Made by a program: the position numbers and the translations under genes
Part shown: positions 36,796 to 45,874 of the stretch, one piece after another
Layout: each line of letters starts with the position of its first letter
How positions within the stretch are numbered: the stretch's first letter is position 1
DNA from: Planococcus circulans
Lineage (GTDB): Bacteria > Bacillota > Bacilli > Bacillales_A > Planococcaceae
NCBI RefSeq assembly: GCF_020023385.1
Contig: NZ_JAIQCL010000006.1
Location: 182,731-246,730, forward strand
Reading direction: 5' to 3'
Length of the DNA stretch: 64,000 nt
Notes under the pieces: generated by a model
Seen by the model: the letters and a program-made list of their open reading frames with translations, nothing else
The model's database searches: none
Told to the model about the DNA's origin: nothing

Positions 36796-36805
36796 CCGGT
36801 TTTTT
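36779..36805. terminator. Bidirectional terminator, mscL / sco1
   Basis: AAAAAACCGGTC-TAT-GACCGGTTTTTT forms a perfect 12-bp stem that contains the mscL stop and abuts the convergent Sco1 gene stop. Confidence 0.85.
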
Positions 36806-37367
36806 ACTTTTCTTCAATTAAACTCCGTAAATCAGCTTTAATATCTTCCACTGGTACATTTTCGAAGCCATCGTAATTATTGACGACAACCCCTTCTTGG
36901 TCCACTAGATAAAAACTCGTACCATGTATGACCTGGTCGCTTTCGGGATCATTGCGGACAAAGGATTTGAAATTATCTTTCGCAAACTCCGCTATCTCCG
37001 GTTGTGTATAGCCGGTAAGCAAATGCCATTTCGATTCATCCGGCACCGAATACTGGGCTAAATACGTCTGCATCGTTTCCGGTGTATCCACACTCGGGTC
37101 CACACTGAATGCTACGATTTTATAGTCCTGCAAACCTTCTGCTTCCAGCTCTTCCTGGATCCCGCTTAAATTGAACGTCATTGGCGGACAAACCGTTTCG
37201 CAATTTGTGAAAACAAAAGTTGCGAGCCAAGGTGTACCTTCCAGATCCTCTAAAGTAACCGGTTCTCCCCTGTGGTCTGTAAAGGAAAAATCGTCTATCG
37301 CAGAATTGCCGCATGCCGATAACAATAGAGCCAAACTCAGCAAAACTGACAAAGAAATATATCGCAT
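36804..37367 (-). CDS. Sco1/SenC-family copper chaperone lipoprotein
   Basis: A 187-residue lipoprotein: signal peptide MRYISLSVLLSLALLLSAC with the lipobox Cys at ~19. The thioredoxin-like domain carries the copper-binding pair FTNCETVCPPM (~61-71) and the later His in QVIHGTSFYLVDQEG. BsSco-type proteins deliver copper to the CuA site of cytochrome oxidases; the ba3 subunit II at 11700 is a plausible client. The start at 37367 follows AGAGTGGAGGCAATTTTT. Confidence 0.9.
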   Translation of the reverse strand: MRYISLSVLLSLALLLSACGNSAIDDFSFTDHRGEPVTLEDLEGTPWLATFVFTNCETVCPPMTFNLSGIQEELEAEGLQDYKIVAFSVDPSVDTPETMQTYLAQYSVPDESKWHLLTGYTQPEIAEFAKDNFKSFVRNDPESDQVIHGTSFYLVDQEGVVVNNYDGFENVPVEDIKADLRSLIEEK

Positions 37368-37462
37368 AAAAATTGCCTCCACTCTTTCATCATTCTTATC
37401 ATAGCGAAAGTGTAGAATCTTCACAATACACGTTCCACTGCCATTGTCACGATTTTGTGAAG

Positions 37463-37591
37463 TCAGGACAGTTTCAATGTAAGCAATGCATCATGAATGG
37501 CGACCAATTTCGTCTCCACACGATGCATCAAATAAAAAGATACAAAAATGGGGAATCCGAGTTCCTGAATCCATTGCATCCACTCAGCCAT
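37463..37591 (-). CDS. YvrJ-family small protein, 42 aa
   Basis: An ATG at 37591 preceded by GAAAGGAGTGAAAACA opens 42 codons (AEWMQWIQELGFPIFVSFYL, MHRVETKLVAIHDALLTLKL). Size, the opening helix and position downstream of DUF1659 and DUF2922 genes match the YvrJ family, a short phage- or holin-like protein of Firmicutes. A terminator lies between it and DUF2922, so it may be an attenuated distal gene. Confidence 0.7.
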   Translation of the reverse strand: MAEWMQWIQELGFPIFVSFYLMHRVETKLVAIHDALLTLKLS

Positions 37592-37614
37592 TGTTTTCAC
37601 TCCTTTCTAACTAA

Positions 37615-37645
37615 AAAAAGCTCTCCCGAATCAGGAGAGCTTTTT
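37615..37645. terminator. Terminator between DUF2922 and YvrJ genes
   Basis: AAAAAGCTCTCC pairs with GGAGAGCTTTTT over a 7-nt loop, with A and T runs on each side. Confidence 0.8.
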
Positions 37646-37647
37646 GC

Positions 37648-37863
37648 TTATACTTCGTACTCCACAATATTCCGTTCGACGATTCGTGCACCTTTTATCG
37701 TACCGAGTGGTGAACCTTCCACCTCAAAGATATCCTGGGCAATGATTGCCTGCATTCCAACTGCCAATTCCGCATCTGTGACATTGGCACGCGGCTCATC
37801 CACGGTCAACGTAACGTCTTTCCCTTCAATATTCGTAAAAATCAATTCCAATGTTTTAGCCAT
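37648..37863 (-). CDS. DUF2922 family protein
   Basis: A 71-residue protein (AKTLELIFTNIEGKDVTLTV, DEPRANVTDAELAVGMQAII) of the DUF2922 family, found next to DUF1659 in Bacillales. The function is unknown. TAAGGGGGAATAGGAA precedes the ATG. It lies 22 bp after the DUF1659 gene in one operon. Confidence 0.85.
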   Translation of the reverse strand: MAKTLELIFTNIEGKDVTLTVDEPRANVTDAELAVGMQAIIAQDIFEVEGSPLGTIKGARIVERNIVEYEV

Positions 37864-37885
37864 TTCCTATTCCCCCTTATGCTGA

Positions 37886-38104
37886 TTATTGGTAGATCGA
37901 CGTTGCGGATTGTTTCTCAATATCCATCAATGTCTTGGTTCCGAAGTTCGTCAATACGGCTGCCGTTTCGAAGATTCCTTCTGCAGCTGCTGTTTCTTTG
38001 ACGTTGTGGTACGACTTGAATTTGCGTTTCACTTTGCCATTGGCATCCAACCCGTTGTCGTATGTGCAGCGAATGCTGGCGTTTTTAAATTCACTAAAAG
38101 CCAT
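37886..38104 (-). CDS. DUF1659 family protein
   Basis: A 72-residue protein (AFSEFKNASIRCTYDNGLDA, NGKVKRKFKSYHNVKETAAA) of the DUF1659 family. The start at 38104 follows GAAAGGAGGTGAGAAAC. It heads the small DUF1659-DUF2922-YvrJ unit. Its role is unknown; the conserved trio suggests a common complex. Confidence 0.85.
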   Translation of the reverse strand: MAFSEFKNASIRCTYDNGLDANGKVKRKFKSYHNVKETAAAEGIFETAAVLTNFGTKTLMDIEKQSATSIYQ

Positions 38105-38223
38105 GTTTCTCACCTCCTTTCATTCGCTATATAGACATAGTTCAGAAAAAGAGATACATTTTTAATGAATTTCTTTACAAAGCCTTCTATAATAGAAGTA
38201 ATGGAAAAATGAGGTGAAACAAT

Positions 38224-38658
38224 ATGGAACTAAGTGGCTGGTTTTTATGGTTTATCCTATTTTGGGTAGTCGTGCTGGTAGGGCTTTTCGCAATCGGGGG
38301 ATATTTCATGTTCAGAAAATTCCTCAAGTCCATGCCGAAAGAAGATGGTCTTTCGGATCTGAACTGGGAAGAATATTACGTCGATAAAACCATTCATTTA
38401 TGGGGCGATGAAGAAAAAGCGATGTTAAATGAGTTGGTGCAGCCGGTTCCTGATTTATTCCGCCCGGTGGCTAAGCAAAAAATCGCTGGCCGAATCGGAC
38501 AAGTGATGCTTGAAGAAAAAGTCAAAAAGATGAAGCTTGAACATATCATCCGCGGCTACATCCTGGCAACTCCGAAACGTGACCATAAATTCTTAAGAAA
38601 AAAATTGGCCGAGATGGAGATTGATGTCCGTCCGTACGAACAATATTTCGAACAGTAA
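38224..38658 (+). CDS. DUF2621 membrane protein (YneK-like)
   Basis: A 144-residue protein with one N-terminal helix (GWFLWFILFWVVVLVGLFAIGGYFMF) and a charged cytoplasmic domain (LNWEEYYVDKTIHLWGDEEKA, KMKLEHIIRGYILATPKRDH). It matches YneK of Bacillus, which also neighbours ccdC. The domain recalls small DNA- or protein-binding helical modules; no function is established. AAATGAGGTGAAACAAT precedes the ATG. Confidence 0.8.
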   Translation: MELSGWFLWFILFWVVVLVGLFAIGGYFMFRKFLKSMPKEDGLSDLNWEEYYVDKTIHLWGDEEKAMLNELVQPVPDLFRPVAKQKIAGRIGQVMLEEKVKKMKLEHIIRGYILATPKRDHKFLRKKLAEMEIDVRPYEQYFEQ

Positions 38659-38694
38659 AAAGCGCCATTCCCTTAAATGGGAATAGCGCTTTTA
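38657..38694. terminator. Bidirectional terminator, DUF2621 / ccdC
   Basis: AAAAAGCGCCATTCCC and GGGAATAGCGCTTTT pair with one mismatch over a 6-nt loop. It overlaps the 3' end of convergent ccdC. Confidence 0.8.
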
Positions 38695-39173
38695 TCCTTT
38701 GAAGCGATTTTTTTGTATTGCCACAGCATGGTGAGCCGCCATGGCCAAAGCATTCCGAATGCCAGGATCCAGAACATGCCGCCCAGTTCTCCGATATCGA
38801 TGCTTGAACTTAACACCACTTTTCCAATTACGCGAACCAGCAGAAGCCCGAACAAAATAAAAACAAATGCTTTCGATTGCTTCAAATAAATATCGCCGTC
38901 ACGGACTTCGAACTTGGAAGTCCAAATCAAAACAGTTGAAAATAGGATGCCGACCGCCAATGCTTCAAAGATCTGCAGAGGCGCAACCCGGAAAAACGGA
39001 AAGATGAACATTAATGCACCAGTTGACATGAAAAACGGTGGAAGAATGATTTTCTTGACTGAGGCCGGTTTTTTTGCAGATTTCGAACGGACAAACATTG
39101 CGAACAACCCCATCGCCAATGCACCAATGGTAGTGATGATTAAATACACTTCAGTGGGGATTTGATCAAGCAT
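38673..39173 (-). CDS. ccdC: Cytochrome c biogenesis protein CcdC
   Basis: A 166-residue membrane protein with about four to five helices (YLIITTIGALAMGLFAMFVRSK, IILPPFFMSTGALMFIFPFF, GGMFWILAFGMLWPWRLTMLW). It matches CcdC of Bacillus, encoded with CcdA. The contribution of CcdC to cytochrome c maturation is modest or uncertain. Its start overlaps the thioredoxin-like gene upstream by 8 bp, so the two are translationally coupled. Confidence 0.85.
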   Translation of the reverse strand: MLDQIPTEVYLIITTIGALAMGLFAMFVRSKSAKKPASVKKIILPPFFMSTGALMFIFPFFRVAPLQIFEALAVGILFSTVLIWTSKFEVRDGDIYLKQSKAFVFILFGLLLVRVIGKVVLSSSIDIGELGGMFWILAFGMLWPWRLTMLWQYKKIASKDKSAIPI

Positions 39174-39489
39174 TTAAACTCCCCTCCAACTCATCCAATC
39201 TGCGGCGCAACTCTTCGATCGGTACGAACCGGGCAAATCGATGGATTTCCTTGCCTTGCCGGTACAACAGGACAACAGGTGCTGTAAACAGCATCAGCTG
39301 GCCTGCCAGCTCTGGTACCTCTGCGGCATTGACCAAGTGGAATGGCAGTTTGTAGTCATTTTCGAATGCTTCGACCTGGGGACGCAAACCTTCACAGACT
39401 GAGCAGTTATCCGTTTTGACAAAAAGCAGAAACGACTGCTCTTGACCAATTTTAGCTTGGTATTCTTCTATCGCTGAAATGGTTTCCAT
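39166..39489 (-). CDS. Thioredoxin-family protein (CSVC active site)
   Basis: A 107-residue thioredoxin fold. The redox motif is FVKTDNCSVCEGLRPQ (CxxC ~31-34), and the cis-Pro loop is FTAPVVLLYRQGKEIH. There is no signal peptide, so it acts in the cytoplasm, probably as an electron donor for CcdA. Its position between ccdA and ccdC supports this. The ATG at 39489 is preceded by AAGTAGGTGACAAAG. Confidence 0.85.
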   Translation of the reverse strand: METISAIEEYQAKIGQEQSFLLFVKTDNCSVCEGLRPQVEAFENDYKLPFHLVNAAEVPELAGQLMLFTAPVVLLYRQGKEIHRFARFVPIEELRRRLDELEGSLNA

Positions 39490-39513
39490 CTTTGTCACCT
39501 ACTTACTATCATT

Positions 39514-40224
39514 TTAAAATCCTTGAAAATCACCGAAGAACGGGCTCAGAATCCGGATTAAATACGTCATGCCATCGAAAAACAGCAGGATGCCGACTCC
39601 AATCATAACATAACCGCCGATATTCATGATCTTGCGGTTATGCTTGCGCAGCCAGCCCATCCGTGTCACGAAGAAGGACAGAACGAAAAATGGAATGGCG
39701 AAACCGAGTACATAGGCCAGCATATACCAGACACCAGACCCAGGATTGGTCGCAGCAAGAGCGTAAATAGCGGCAGTAATCGGACCTGTACAAGGTGTCC
39801 AACCAGCTGCGAACGCCAAACCGATGATAAATGTCCCTAAAAAGCCGGACGGACGGTTCTTGAACGAGAACTTGCGGTCTTGCATCAGTAATTTAGGTGA
39901 GAAGACCCCAACGATCATCAATCCGAATAACACGATAAAAATCGCGCCCACTTGGCGGATCAATTCATCATAGCGGATGAACCACTCATAAAAGAATGAT
40001 GTACTGAAACCGAGTGCGATAAATATAGTTGAAAATCCTAATAAGAAAAATAATGTATGGAACATGCCCCGTCGTTGCATGACTTTTTTATCGTTCTTGA
40101 TCTCATCCATAGTCATGCCTGTTATATAAGATAAAAATGCAGGATACAAAGGCAGTGTACATGGCGAAATAAAACTTAAAAAGCCTGCTCCAAAAGCTAA
40201 AAATAAATTAATATCAGATCCCAC
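39514..40224 (-). CDS. ccdA: Thiol-disulfide interchange membrane protein CcdA
   Basis: A 236-residue, six-helix protein of the CcdA/DsbD-beta family. The two redox cysteines lie in [18 protein letters not shown] and [18 protein letters not shown]. It carries reducing equivalents across the membrane for apocytochrome c maturation. The start is GTG at 40224, nine bases after GGAAGGAGAATACCCA; the longer upstream frame lacks a ribosome site. It heads the ccdA-trx-ccdC operon. Confidence 0.93.
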   Translation of the reverse strand: MGSDINLFLAFGAGFLSFISPCTLPLYPAFLSYITGMTMDEIKNDKKVMQRRGMFHTLFFLLGFSTIFIALGFSTSFFYEWFIRYDELIRQVGAIFIVLFGLMIVGVFSPKLLMQDRKFSFKNRPSGFLGTFIIGLAFAAGWTPCTGPITAAIYALAATNPGSGVWYMLAYVLGFAIPFFVLSFFVTRMGWLRKHNRKIMNIGGYVMIGVGILLFFDGMTYLIRILSPFFGDFQGF

Positions 40225-40589
40225 TGGGTATTCTCCTTCCTGTGCTCTTCCCATCTTACCAAATTTCCAGTGGAAACACTGCCTCTGCGCCTGTGAAATC
40301 TTTGTGGACAAAATAACAGCCGTTTGATTGCTGAACTGATTGGACCGGCAGTTTCCATCTTCTTTTTGCTGCTCTCAACTCTTTTTTGTTCCTTGAAATA
40401 ATAGCCCTGCCTATCTGCTCCCTCAAAAATCTTCCGTTTAATTAGGGAATTTTTCTTGCTTCTTTTAGCTAGTATTGATTTTTCTTGTTGACGGTTTTGA
40501 TTTTTATCCGAAAACCTTTTGTAGTTTACTACATAGTAAATGAAAACAAGCGTTTCCCTCTTTTTAACGATTCTTTTTCCATAAAAAAA
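40225..40589. other. Intergenic region upstream of ccdA, no gene seen
   Basis: About 365 bp of AT-rich sequence with scattered poly-A/T runs and no ORF with a ribosome site. It must hold the ccdA promoter; I could not place it with confidence. Confidence 0.3.
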
Positions 40590-40607
40590 GAACGGCCAGA
40601 GCCGTCC
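40590..40607 (-). terminator. Terminator of the ABC exporter operon
   Basis: On the minus strand GGACGGC-TCTG-GCCGTTC forms a 7-bp stem with one wobble followed by TTTTTTT. Confidence 0.8.
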
Positions 40608-40614
40608 ATTGTTT

Positions 40615-42399
40615 TTATTCCACAATACTGTTTTGCAAAAGATACATTTTATGGTATAACCCGCGCTGCTGAAGCAATTGTTGATGCGATCCGCGCTCGA
40701 CGATTTCGCCTTGATGCAGCACAAGTATCAGTTCAGCATCTTGAATCGTACTGAGCCTGTGCGCAATCGCTATGGTCGTCCTTCCGCGCCGCATACGTTC
40801 GAGGCTCCCTTGGATCGCCACTTCCGTTTCTGTATCGATGTTTGCCGTGGCTTCATCAAGCACCAAAATCTTCGGATCCGTCGCCATCGTACGAGCGAAT
40901 GCCACCAATTGGCGCTGTCCGCTTGAAAAAGTCGATCCCCGTTCAGTGACTTTCTGGCTATAGCCTTCCGGCAAAGCTTCGATGAAACGATTCGCTTGCA
41001 CAAATTCCGCCGCTTCCCGTATTTCCATCTCCGTAATTGACTGATCGTAAAGCCGGATGTTGCTCTCAATCGTTCCATAAAACAGGAATGGATCCTGCAG
41101 CACCAACCCCATTTTCCTGCGCAATTCGGCAGTTCGATATTGTTTCACCGACACGTCATCTATCAGGATTTCGCCTCTGTTGAATTCATAGAAGCGCATC
41201 AATAAATTGATGATGGAACTTTTTCCGCTGCCAGTGTGGCCGACAAGTGCTACAGTCTGTCCCGGCAACGCCGTAAAGGATATATTCTTTAAGACATCGG
41301 CATGCCCGTCATAGGAAAAACTGACATTCCGAAACTCGATTTTCCCATCTTTGATCTTTAACGCCACCTCTTCCTGTCTTGGTGTTTTCTCTTGTTCATC
41401 CAAGAGCAGGAAAACGCGCGATGCAGCGACAATGGCCTGTTGAAATATCGACAGCCGCTGCATCACTTGATTGATCGGCTCAAAAAAGCGGTCGATATAA
41501 GTGACGAATACATAAATGACGCCGACTTCCACAGTATTCGAAAACGAAGTGATGCCAAAATAGCTCAGCAACATAATCAGCGCCAACGCATAGACAAGAT
41601 CGATTGCGGGACGCAGCAGCAAGCCGTCGATTTTGATGTTGCGCTTGCCCGCCTGCCAATGCTTGTCATTGATTTTATTAAACTCATCCTTGAGGCGCGT
41701 TTCCTGGCCAAAAGCCTGGATCATGCCCATGCCCTGGACCGATTCGGATAATTTGGCGTTCAGCTGCCCCAGGCGCTCCCGCAGATCCTGGTAAAATACC
41801 GAGCTGTATTTGCGGTAAAGATAGATGATCCACCCAAGTATCGGCAGCAAGGCCAACGTGATGAGCGCCAGCCGGACATTGAGGAAGAACATGGCGATAT
41901 AGACGCCGACAATCAGGAATGCACTTTGGATAAAGCCGATCAGGACGGTGACGAACATTTCCTTGATCGCTTCGGTGTCATTGGTGACTCGCGACACGAT
42001 GCCTCCTGCAGGGGTCTTATCGAAATAGCGCATGCCGAGTCCGTGCACTTTTGTAAAAACATCGATCCGCAGCTGCTGGATGATCTTCAATGCGACTTCC
42101 TGAAACTTCAGCATCTGAAAATAACTGATGATGACATTGGAAGTTTGAATAAATAAGTAAGCGGCTGCTAATCCAACAATCGGTCCAGTGGGAAAGGTTC
42201 CAGGAGTCAAGTAGTCATCGATGAAAATTTTTATGAGCAATGGTCCCAGTACATCCCCGAATACAGTCAAAATCAGTAGCCCCATAGCCAATGCCAGCAT
42301 TTTTTTATGCGGTGCCAAGTATTTTAATAGGCGCTTGAAGACGATCCATTGATCCCGGCCGGTCAGCTCCTGTTGTTTTTCGGTTTCTTTGGCCAGCAT
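40615..42399 (-). CDS. ABC exporter half-transporter B (YheH/BmrD-like)
   Basis: A 594-residue half-transporter: six-helix type IV exporter domain (about 25-320) and nucleotide-binding domain (~355-590). Walker A is GHTGSGKSS, Walker B KILVLDEATANID with the catalytic Glu, and the switch is IAHRLST. The signature motif is degenerate (FSSGQ instead of LSGGQ). Together with the partner gene this gives one consensus and one degenerate ATP site, as in heterodimeric multidrug exporters such as BmrCD or TM287/288. The start overlaps the partner's stop by one base (TAATG). Confidence 0.92.
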   Translation of the reverse strand: MLAKETEKQQELTGRDQWIVFKRLLKYLAPHKKMLALAMGLLILTVFGDVLGPLLIKIFIDDYLTPGTFPTGPIVGLAAAYLFIQTSNVIISYFQMLKFQEVALKIIQQLRIDVFTKVHGLGMRYFDKTPAGGIVSRVTNDTEAIKEMFVTVLIGFIQSAFLIVGVYIAMFFLNVRLALITLALLPILGWIIYLYRKYSSVFYQDLRERLGQLNAKLSESVQGMGMIQAFGQETRLKDEFNKINDKHWQAGKRNIKIDGLLLRPAIDLVYALALIMLLSYFGITSFSNTVEVGVIYVFVTYIDRFFEPINQVMQRLSIFQQAIVAASRVFLLLDEQEKTPRQEEVALKIKDGKIEFRNVSFSYDGHADVLKNISFTALPGQTVALVGHTGSGKSSIINLLMRFYEFNRGEILIDDVSVKQYRTAELRRKMGLVLQDPFLFYGTIESNIRLYDQSITEMEIREAAEFVQANRFIEALPEGYSQKVTERGSTFSSGQRQLVAFARTMATDPKILVLDEATANIDTETEVAIQGSLERMRRGRTTIAIAHRLSTIQDAELILVLHQGEIVERGSHQQLLQQRGLYHKMYLLQNSIVE

Positions 42400-44153
42400 T
42401 ACACCTCGCCTCCTTGTTCGACAAGCGCTTCCAGTTGCTGCAGCTCATACATTTCGTAATAACGTCCTTTTTTCCGCATCAGTTCTTCATGCGAACCGAT
42501 TTCCGCAACCGTCCCCTCATCCATCACCAGTATCTGATGCGCATGCTGGATGGCACTCAACCGGTGCGAGGTGATGATGGTGGATTTCCCTGCCCGCGTC
42601 TGTTTCAACGATTTCAGTATGGCTTCTTCCGTCTTGGCATCCACTGCAGACAGAGAATCATCCAAAATCAGCAATTCAGGATCTGTCATCAATGCCCGCG
42701 CAATCGAAATCCGCTGCTTCTGGCCTCCGGACAAGGAGACGCCGCGCTCTCCAACTACCGTGGCATAGCCTTCGGTAAAGTTGCTGATGTCTTCGTGGAT
42801 ATGTGCCAATAGAGCCGCATTCTCGACTTCATGCAATTGTGCATCCGGCCGTGCAAAGGCGATATTGCCGGCAATGCTTGTTGAAAACAAAAAATGATCC
42901 TGAGGCACATAGCCGATCGCCTGCCGCAAACGCTGCTTTTTATAGGCATCGATGGAATGGCCGCCAAATACAATGGATCCGCTATAGTTTTCGAACTCGC
43001 GCAGCAGCAAACGCAGTATGGTTGATTTTCCAGAACCCGTCTTGCCGGCAATGCCCAATGTTTCACCCTGTCTAAGCGTAAAATGAACATGCCGAAGCGC
43101 TGCCCGGTCATCACCTGTAAATTTGAATTGCTCCAACGAAAAGATCAGATCGCCAGCCGGATCCTCATCGATGGCATCTTCACGGTCATCGATGTCGATC
43201 GGTTCCGCCAACAGCGCACGGATGCGGTCATAGGAAGCCCGGCCGCGTTCCACGATATTGAAGAGCCAGCCGAACGCCAGCATCGGCCAAACCAAAAGGC
43301 CAAGATAGGCAGTAAAAGCGACCAGATCGCCGATAGTCATATCACCGTTCACCACAAAATAAGAACCAAAGCTGATGGTCAGGAAATAGCAGATCCCGAT
43401 GATTGCGGAAATCGTCGGATCAAACAGCGAATCGACGCGCGCCACCCGGATATTTTCATCGACAACACGTTCTGAAAGCCTAGTGAAATCCTCAATATCC
43501 TGCTGTTCCTGGCCGAACGTCTTGATGACCTTCATTCCTGAAATGCTTTCCTGCGTCTTGTCGTTCAGTCCGGAAAAAGCCTGTTGTGCTCCATGAAAAC
43601 GCTGGTGCATCAATTTCCCGTAATAATTAGTCAGAAAGGCCATCAAGGGCATCGGCAACAGCACGATCAACGTCAATTTCCAATCGATGGTGATGGTCAT
43701 GGCTGCGATGACAAATCCTCCCGTCGCAATCGAATCGACCAACGTCAATACACCTGCCCCGGCCGTTTGCTGAACCGCCTGCAGATCATTGGTCGCATGG
43801 GCCATCAAATCTCCGACACGCCGTTTTTGATAGAAAGCCGGGGACATTTGGGTGAAATGCTGAAACAGCCGCTCTCTCAGATTCCGCGCCAAAATAATGG
43901 ATGAACCGAATATCAGCAGCCGCCACATGTATCTAAGGGCATACATCGCTAAAGCTGCCCCTGCTAAAATTGCCAGCCATTGCAGCAGGTAGGCTGGTGT
44001 CAAAGTACCTTGGCTGATGCGGTCCACTACAAATCCAATGATGCGCGGAGGCAAAACCCCTAAAAATGCCACAATGAGCAATAAAAAAATCCCTATGGCA
44101 TATTGCTTTTTCCGTTCCTTAAAAAACCAGCCCAATTCCCAAAATACACGCAT
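42399..44153 (-). CDS. ABC exporter half-transporter A (YheI/BmrC-like)
   Basis: A 584-residue half-transporter with the same layout. Walker A is GKTGSGKST and the signature LSGGQKQ is intact. Walker B reads LLILDDSLSAVD, with Asp in place of the catalytic Glu, so its own ATP site is degenerate. That site is completed by the partner's degenerate FSSGQ, exactly the asymmetry of BmrC/TM287. The likely role is multidrug efflux. CAAGGGGTAAGATGCA precedes the ATG at 44153. Confidence 0.92.
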   Translation of the reverse strand: MRVFWELGWFFKERKKQYAIGIFLLLIVAFLGVLPPRIIGFVVDRISQGTLTPAYLLQWLAILAGAALAMYALRYMWRLLIFGSSIILARNLRERLFQHFTQMSPAFYQKRRVGDLMAHATNDLQAVQQTAGAGVLTLVDSIATGGFVIAAMTITIDWKLTLIVLLPMPLMAFLTNYYGKLMHQRFHGAQQAFSGLNDKTQESISGMKVIKTFGQEQQDIEDFTRLSERVVDENIRVARVDSLFDPTISAIIGICYFLTISFGSYFVVNGDMTIGDLVAFTAYLGLLVWPMLAFGWLFNIVERGRASYDRIRALLAEPIDIDDREDAIDEDPAGDLIFSLEQFKFTGDDRAALRHVHFTLRQGETLGIAGKTGSGKSTILRLLLREFENYSGSIVFGGHSIDAYKKQRLRQAIGYVPQDHFLFSTSIAGNIAFARPDAQLHEVENAALLAHIHEDISNFTEGYATVVGERGVSLSGGQKQRISIARALMTDPELLILDDSLSAVDAKTEEAILKSLKQTRAGKSTIITSHRLSAIQHAHQILVMDEGTVAEIGSHEELMRKKGRYYEMYELQQLEALVEQGGEV

Positions 44154-44288
44154 TGCATCTTACCCCTTGCTGATTTAAGTTTTTGCCTTCTTGCTTTCCG
44201 CACTGCACGTATGAGTGTTAAAATACTAAATCTTTTTTTATCTTCTGGCGTGTCCGATTCATCTCAATTTATTTTAGCAAAACCTGCC

Positions 44289-44310
44289 AACTATTGGAAA
44301 GACAATAGTT
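44289..44310. promoter_or_regulatory. Dyad operator candidate upstream of the ABC exporter operon
   Basis: AACTATTG and CAATAGTT are perfect 8-bp arms around GAAAGA, about 140 bp upstream of the first gene and overlapping a possible -35 (with TAAAAT about 18 bp on). This is the symmetry of MarR/TetR-type operators. The remainder of 44154-44408 shows no gene. Confidence 0.4.
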
Positions 44311-44408
44311 CGATTTGTAAAATAAATCAGTCTTACGGCTGAAATCGCCATGAAGGGTAAATTCAGAATCACCGCAGCGGTCTCATTCTCAAAAAAAGAC
44401 AAAAAAAT

Positions 44409-44450
44409 AAAAACCAATTTTCCATAGGGGACTAGGAAAATTGGCTTTTA
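44409..44450 (-). terminator. Terminator of argGH
   Basis: CCAATTTTCC and GGAAAATTGG pair over an 11-nt loop; the minus strand continues into TTTTTATTTTT. Confidence 0.8.
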
Positions 44451-44500
44451 TTGACCGAAAGCGGGTACCAACCGCCGACGGCTTTATAGAGATGGACTTT

Positions 44501-45874
44501 TTACCCGATGAGTTGCTTGGCAAGTCCCAATTGATGATGTACTTGTTCAAAACCTGTGCCGCCCAGTGAGTTTCTTCTCTCTACTGCCGTTCTCGGCATC
44601 AACGTATTGTAAATGTCTTCATCGATCAGTGGACTCGCTTCCTTTAAATCAGCGAGCGGTAAGTCTTTCAGGAAATAACCGCGTTGGATGCAGGTAAAAA
44701 CCAGTTTTCCCGTCACATCATGAGCTTCGCGGAACGGCATGCCTTTGGCAGCCAGATAATCCGCTAATTCCGTCGCATTGGAGAAATCCGAATGTACGGC
44801 TTTTTCCATGGAATCCGTGCGAACATTCATGGTGCGGATCATACCTTCGAAGATCGGCAAGGAGCCCATCAATGTATGGACCGTATCGAACATCCCTTCC
44901 TTGTCTTCCTGCATATCCTTATTGTAGGCCAACGGAAGGCCTTTCAATGTCGTCAGCAAGCCGAATAGATTGCCATAGACACGTCCGGTCTTGCCACGGA
45001 TCAATTCTGCCATATCCGGATTTTTTTTCTGCGGCATGATGCTTGAACCAGTTGAGAAGGTATCATCCAGTTCGATGAAACGGAACTCTTCGCTCGACCA
45101 AAGGATGATTTCTTCGGCAAAACGGGAAAGGTGCATCATCAACATGGACGAATTGCTGAGAAATTCAAGGATGAAATCACGGTCGCTGACAGCATCCAGG
45201 CTATTTTGATAGACAGCTGAAAAGCCTAACAGCTCAGCTGACATTTCACGGTCGATCGGGAAGGTCGTACCCGACATCGCTCCCGCTCCAAGCGGGGAGA
45301 TATCGATGCGTTTTACCGATTCCGTCAATCGTTCCTTGTCGCGCTGCAGCATCCAGAAATACGTCATCAAATGATGGCCGAATGAAATGGGCTGGGCACG
45401 CTGCAGATGCGTATAGCCAGGAACAATCGTTTCCACATGCGATTCCGCCTGTGTGACGATGGCGTCCTGGAAAGCCGTGATGGCTTCGATGATCTCCTGG
45501 ACACGGTTTTTCAGATACAGATGCATATCGGTCGCTACCTGGTCATTACGGCTTCTGGCTGTATGCAGTTTGCCGCCGACAGGACCGATTTCATCGATTA
45601 AATGCTTTTCCAAGTTTAAGTGGATGTCTTCATTCGATACACTGAACTTCAAATCGCCGTCTTGTGCTTTCTGTTTCAGCGTCGCAAGACCGGATAGGAT
45701 CAGCTCCGCATCTTCTTCAGAAAGAATCTGGCAGGCCGCCAGCATTTTTACATGCGCTGAGCTGCCTTCCAGATCCTCCATCACCAATTTTTGATCGTAG
45801 GAAATTGAAGCACCGAATTCATCGACCCACTGTTCGGCCGATTTTTGAAAACGGCCGCCCCACAGTTTGGTCAT
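44501..45874 (-). CDS. argH: Argininosuccinate lyase
   Basis: A 457-residue fumarase/aspartase-superfamily enzyme that splits argininosuccinate to arginine and fumarate. [20 protein letters not shown] starts the protein. [15 protein letters not shown], the catalytic His in [19 protein letters not shown], and the Ser loop [15 protein letters not shown] are all present. AAGGTGAAATC precedes the ATG, which overlaps the argG stop (ATGA), so it is coupled to argG. Confidence 0.96.
   Translation of the reverse strand: MTKLWGGRFQKSAEQWVDEFGASISYDQKLVMEDLEGSSAHVKMLAACQILSEEDAELILSGLATLKQKAQDGDLKFSVSNEDIHLNLEKHLIDEIGPVGGKLHTARSRNDQVATDMHLYLKNRVQEIIEAITAFQDAIVTQAESHVETIVPGYTHLQRAQPISFGHHLMTYFWMLQRDKERLTESVKRIDISPLGAGAMSGTTFPIDREMSAELLGFSAVYQNSLDAVSDRDFILEFLSNSSMLMMHLSRFAEEIILWSSEEFRFIELDDTFSTGSSIMPQKKNPDMAELIRGKTGRVYGNLFGLLTTLKGLPLAYNKDMQEDKEGMFDTVHTLMGSLPIFEGMIRTMNVRTDSMEKAVHSDFSNATELADYLAAKGMPFREAHDVTGKLVFTCIQRGYFLKDLPLADLKEASPLIDEDIYNTLMPRTAVERRNSLGGTGFEQVHHQLGLAKQLIG

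Noticed and set aside
40197..40724. 175-codon minus-strand frame between ccdA and the ABC genes
   Set aside because: It overlaps both neighbours, has no ribosome site and has a composition unlike a protein.
44220..44270. 14-codon frame (MNRTRQKIKKDLVF, minus strand) as a leader peptide of the ABC exporter, like BmrB
   Set aside because: Weak ribosome site and no terminator/antiterminator between it and the first gene.
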